In this document: positions 63,365 through 64,000 of the stretch, in pieces
Position numbering within the stretch: the stretch's first letter is position 1
Layout of the letters: each line of letters begins with the position of its first letter
NCBI RefSeq assembly: GCF_000982955.1
Contig: NZ_KQ058837.1
Coordinates: 1-64,000 of the forward strand
Length of the DNA stretch: 64,000 bases
Direction: 5' to 3'
From: Micromonospora sp. HK10
GTDB taxonomy: Bacteria > Actinomycetota > Actinomycetes > Mycobacteriales > Micromonosporaceae
The notes under the pieces: model-generated
Told to the model about the DNA's origin: nothing
Seen by the model: only the letters and a program-made list of their open reading frames with translations
Database searches by the model: none
Made by a program: the position numbers and the translations under genes

Positions 63365-63442
63365 CCGGGTGAACATACCTGGCCCGAGCGCCCCGGGGGA
63401 TGCCATGCGGTTTGCTGTTCCCGCCGAAGACCGGACACCGTC

Positions 63443-64000
63443 GTGAAGGGGATCATCCTGGCCGGCGGCTCCGGGACCCGGCTGCACCCGATCACCATCC
63501 CGGTCTCCAAGCAGCTGCTCCCGGTCGGCGACAAGCCCATGATCTACTACCCGCTGTCGGTGCTGATGTTCGCCGGCGTACGGGAGGTGCTGGTGATCGC
63601 CCGCCCGGCGGACCTGCCGATGTTCCGGACCCTGCTGCACGACGGCACCCAGTGGGGGCTGCGCATCACCTACGCCGAGCAGCCCCAGCCCCGCGGCATC
63701 GCCGAGGCGCTGCTCATCGGGGCCGGTCACATCGACGGCGATGACTGCGCCCTGATCCTGGGCGACAACATCTTCCACGGCAACGCCTTCTCCCAACTGC
63801 TGCACCGCGAGTCGCGCCAGCTGACCGGCTGCACCCTGTTCGGCTACCGGGTCAACGACCCGCAGCGGTACGGCATCGGGGTGACCGACGCCGAGGGCCG
63901 GCTGGTCGCGATCGACGAGAAGCCCAGCCAGCCCCGCTCCAACCGGGCCATCACCGGCCTCTACTTCTACGACAGCGACGCGGTGGACATCGCCAAGAAC
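63443..64000 (+). CDS. rmlA: Glucose-1-phosphate thymidylyltransferase, 3'-truncated
   Basis: The first 186 codons of a nucleotidyltransferase; the frame is open to the window's last base. VKGIILAGGSGTRLHP with the dTTP-binding loop, the Lys in PVSKQLLPVGDKPMIYYPLS, ILGDNIFHG with the metal-binding Asp, and YGIGVTDAEGRLVAIDEKP are all diagnostic of RmlA. It makes dTDP-glucose for the 4,6-dehydratase encoded divergently. The GTG start immediately precedes the glycine motif. It continues beyond the window. Confidence 0.95.
   Translation, partial: MKGIILAGGSGTRLHPITIPVSKQLLPVGDKPMIYYPLSVLMFAGVREVLVIARPADLPMFRTLLHDGTQWGLRITYAEQPQPRGIAEALLIGAGHIDGDDCALILGDNIFHGNAFSQLLHRESRQLTGCTLFGYRVNDPQRYGIGVTDAEGRLVAIDEKPSQPRSNRAITGLYFYDSDAVDIAKN

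Overview
The window is very GC-rich, with dense genes, many GTG starts and GTGA/ATGA stop-start overlaps. It looks like the chromosome of a filamentous actinomycete, most probably a Micromonospora-like genus. That placement is inferred from style and gene families; no rRNA or other marker lies in the window. I saw no tRNA, rRNA, CRISPR array or intact insertion sequence.

Layout. 1-9.4 kb: a 5'-truncated secreted amidase, an ArsR/SRPBCC pair, a NADAR protein, a Nudix hydrolase, a sulfite-oxidase-like enzyme, a KptA-type RNA 2'-phosphotransferase, a lipoprotein, pgi, an orphan Phd-like antitoxin and a GNAT acetyltransferase. 9.6-12.3 kb: a two-gene unit with a trypsin-co-occurring (Trypco1-like) small protein and a caspase-like peptidase fused to an Hsp70-type ATPase. 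12.4-15.5 kb: a membrane mannosyltransferase divergent from an FAD oxidoreductase. 15.5-18.3 kb: a SAM-IV riboswitch, a short leader-peptide ORF and a polar amino acid ABC transporter operon, probably for a sulfur amino acid.

18.9-39.7 kb is the richest region: a RiPP (post-translationally modified peptide) gene cluster. Two neighbouring precursor genes share a nitrile-hydratase-like leader but end in very different cores, one with seven cysteines in its last ten residues and one hydrophobic core with no Cys, Ser or Thr. They are followed by a discrete YcaO, a TfuA-like partner and a B12-type radical SAM enzyme. A second unit encodes a fused leader-binding/YcaO cyclodehydratase, a SagB-type dehydrogenase, an HlyD adaptor and two NHLM-type ABC exporters, one with a C39 peptidase. 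A MerR regulator, a secreted lipoprotein and a large LuxR regulator complete it. Azole formation, backbone thioamidation and a radical SAM step could therefore act on two substrates.

40.3-49.9 kb: an SDR enzyme, then a tight locus with GTP cyclohydrolase II, a RibD-like reductase, a degenerate 6-pyruvoyl-tetrahydropterin-synthase homologue, an MDR dehydrogenase, a GT4 glycosyltransferase, a methyltransferase and an LPG-synthase-like membrane protein, divergent from a CDP-alcohol phosphatidyltransferase and a membrane sulfatase/phosphatase. Together they suggest a pterin- or flavin-intermediate-linked lipid or glycan pathway of unknown product. 50.2-56.9 kb: a molybdate uptake operon with its own HTH-TOBE regulator, a CopB-type ATPase with a candidate CsoR box, a DOPA-dioxygenase-like protein and a DUF1622 protein. 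57.1-64 kb: the edge of an aromatic polyketide cluster (tandem TcmI cyclase, P450, ABM monooxygenase, ABM-ABM-FAD fusion) adjoining rmlB and rmlA for dTDP-deoxysugars; the cluster continues past the right end.
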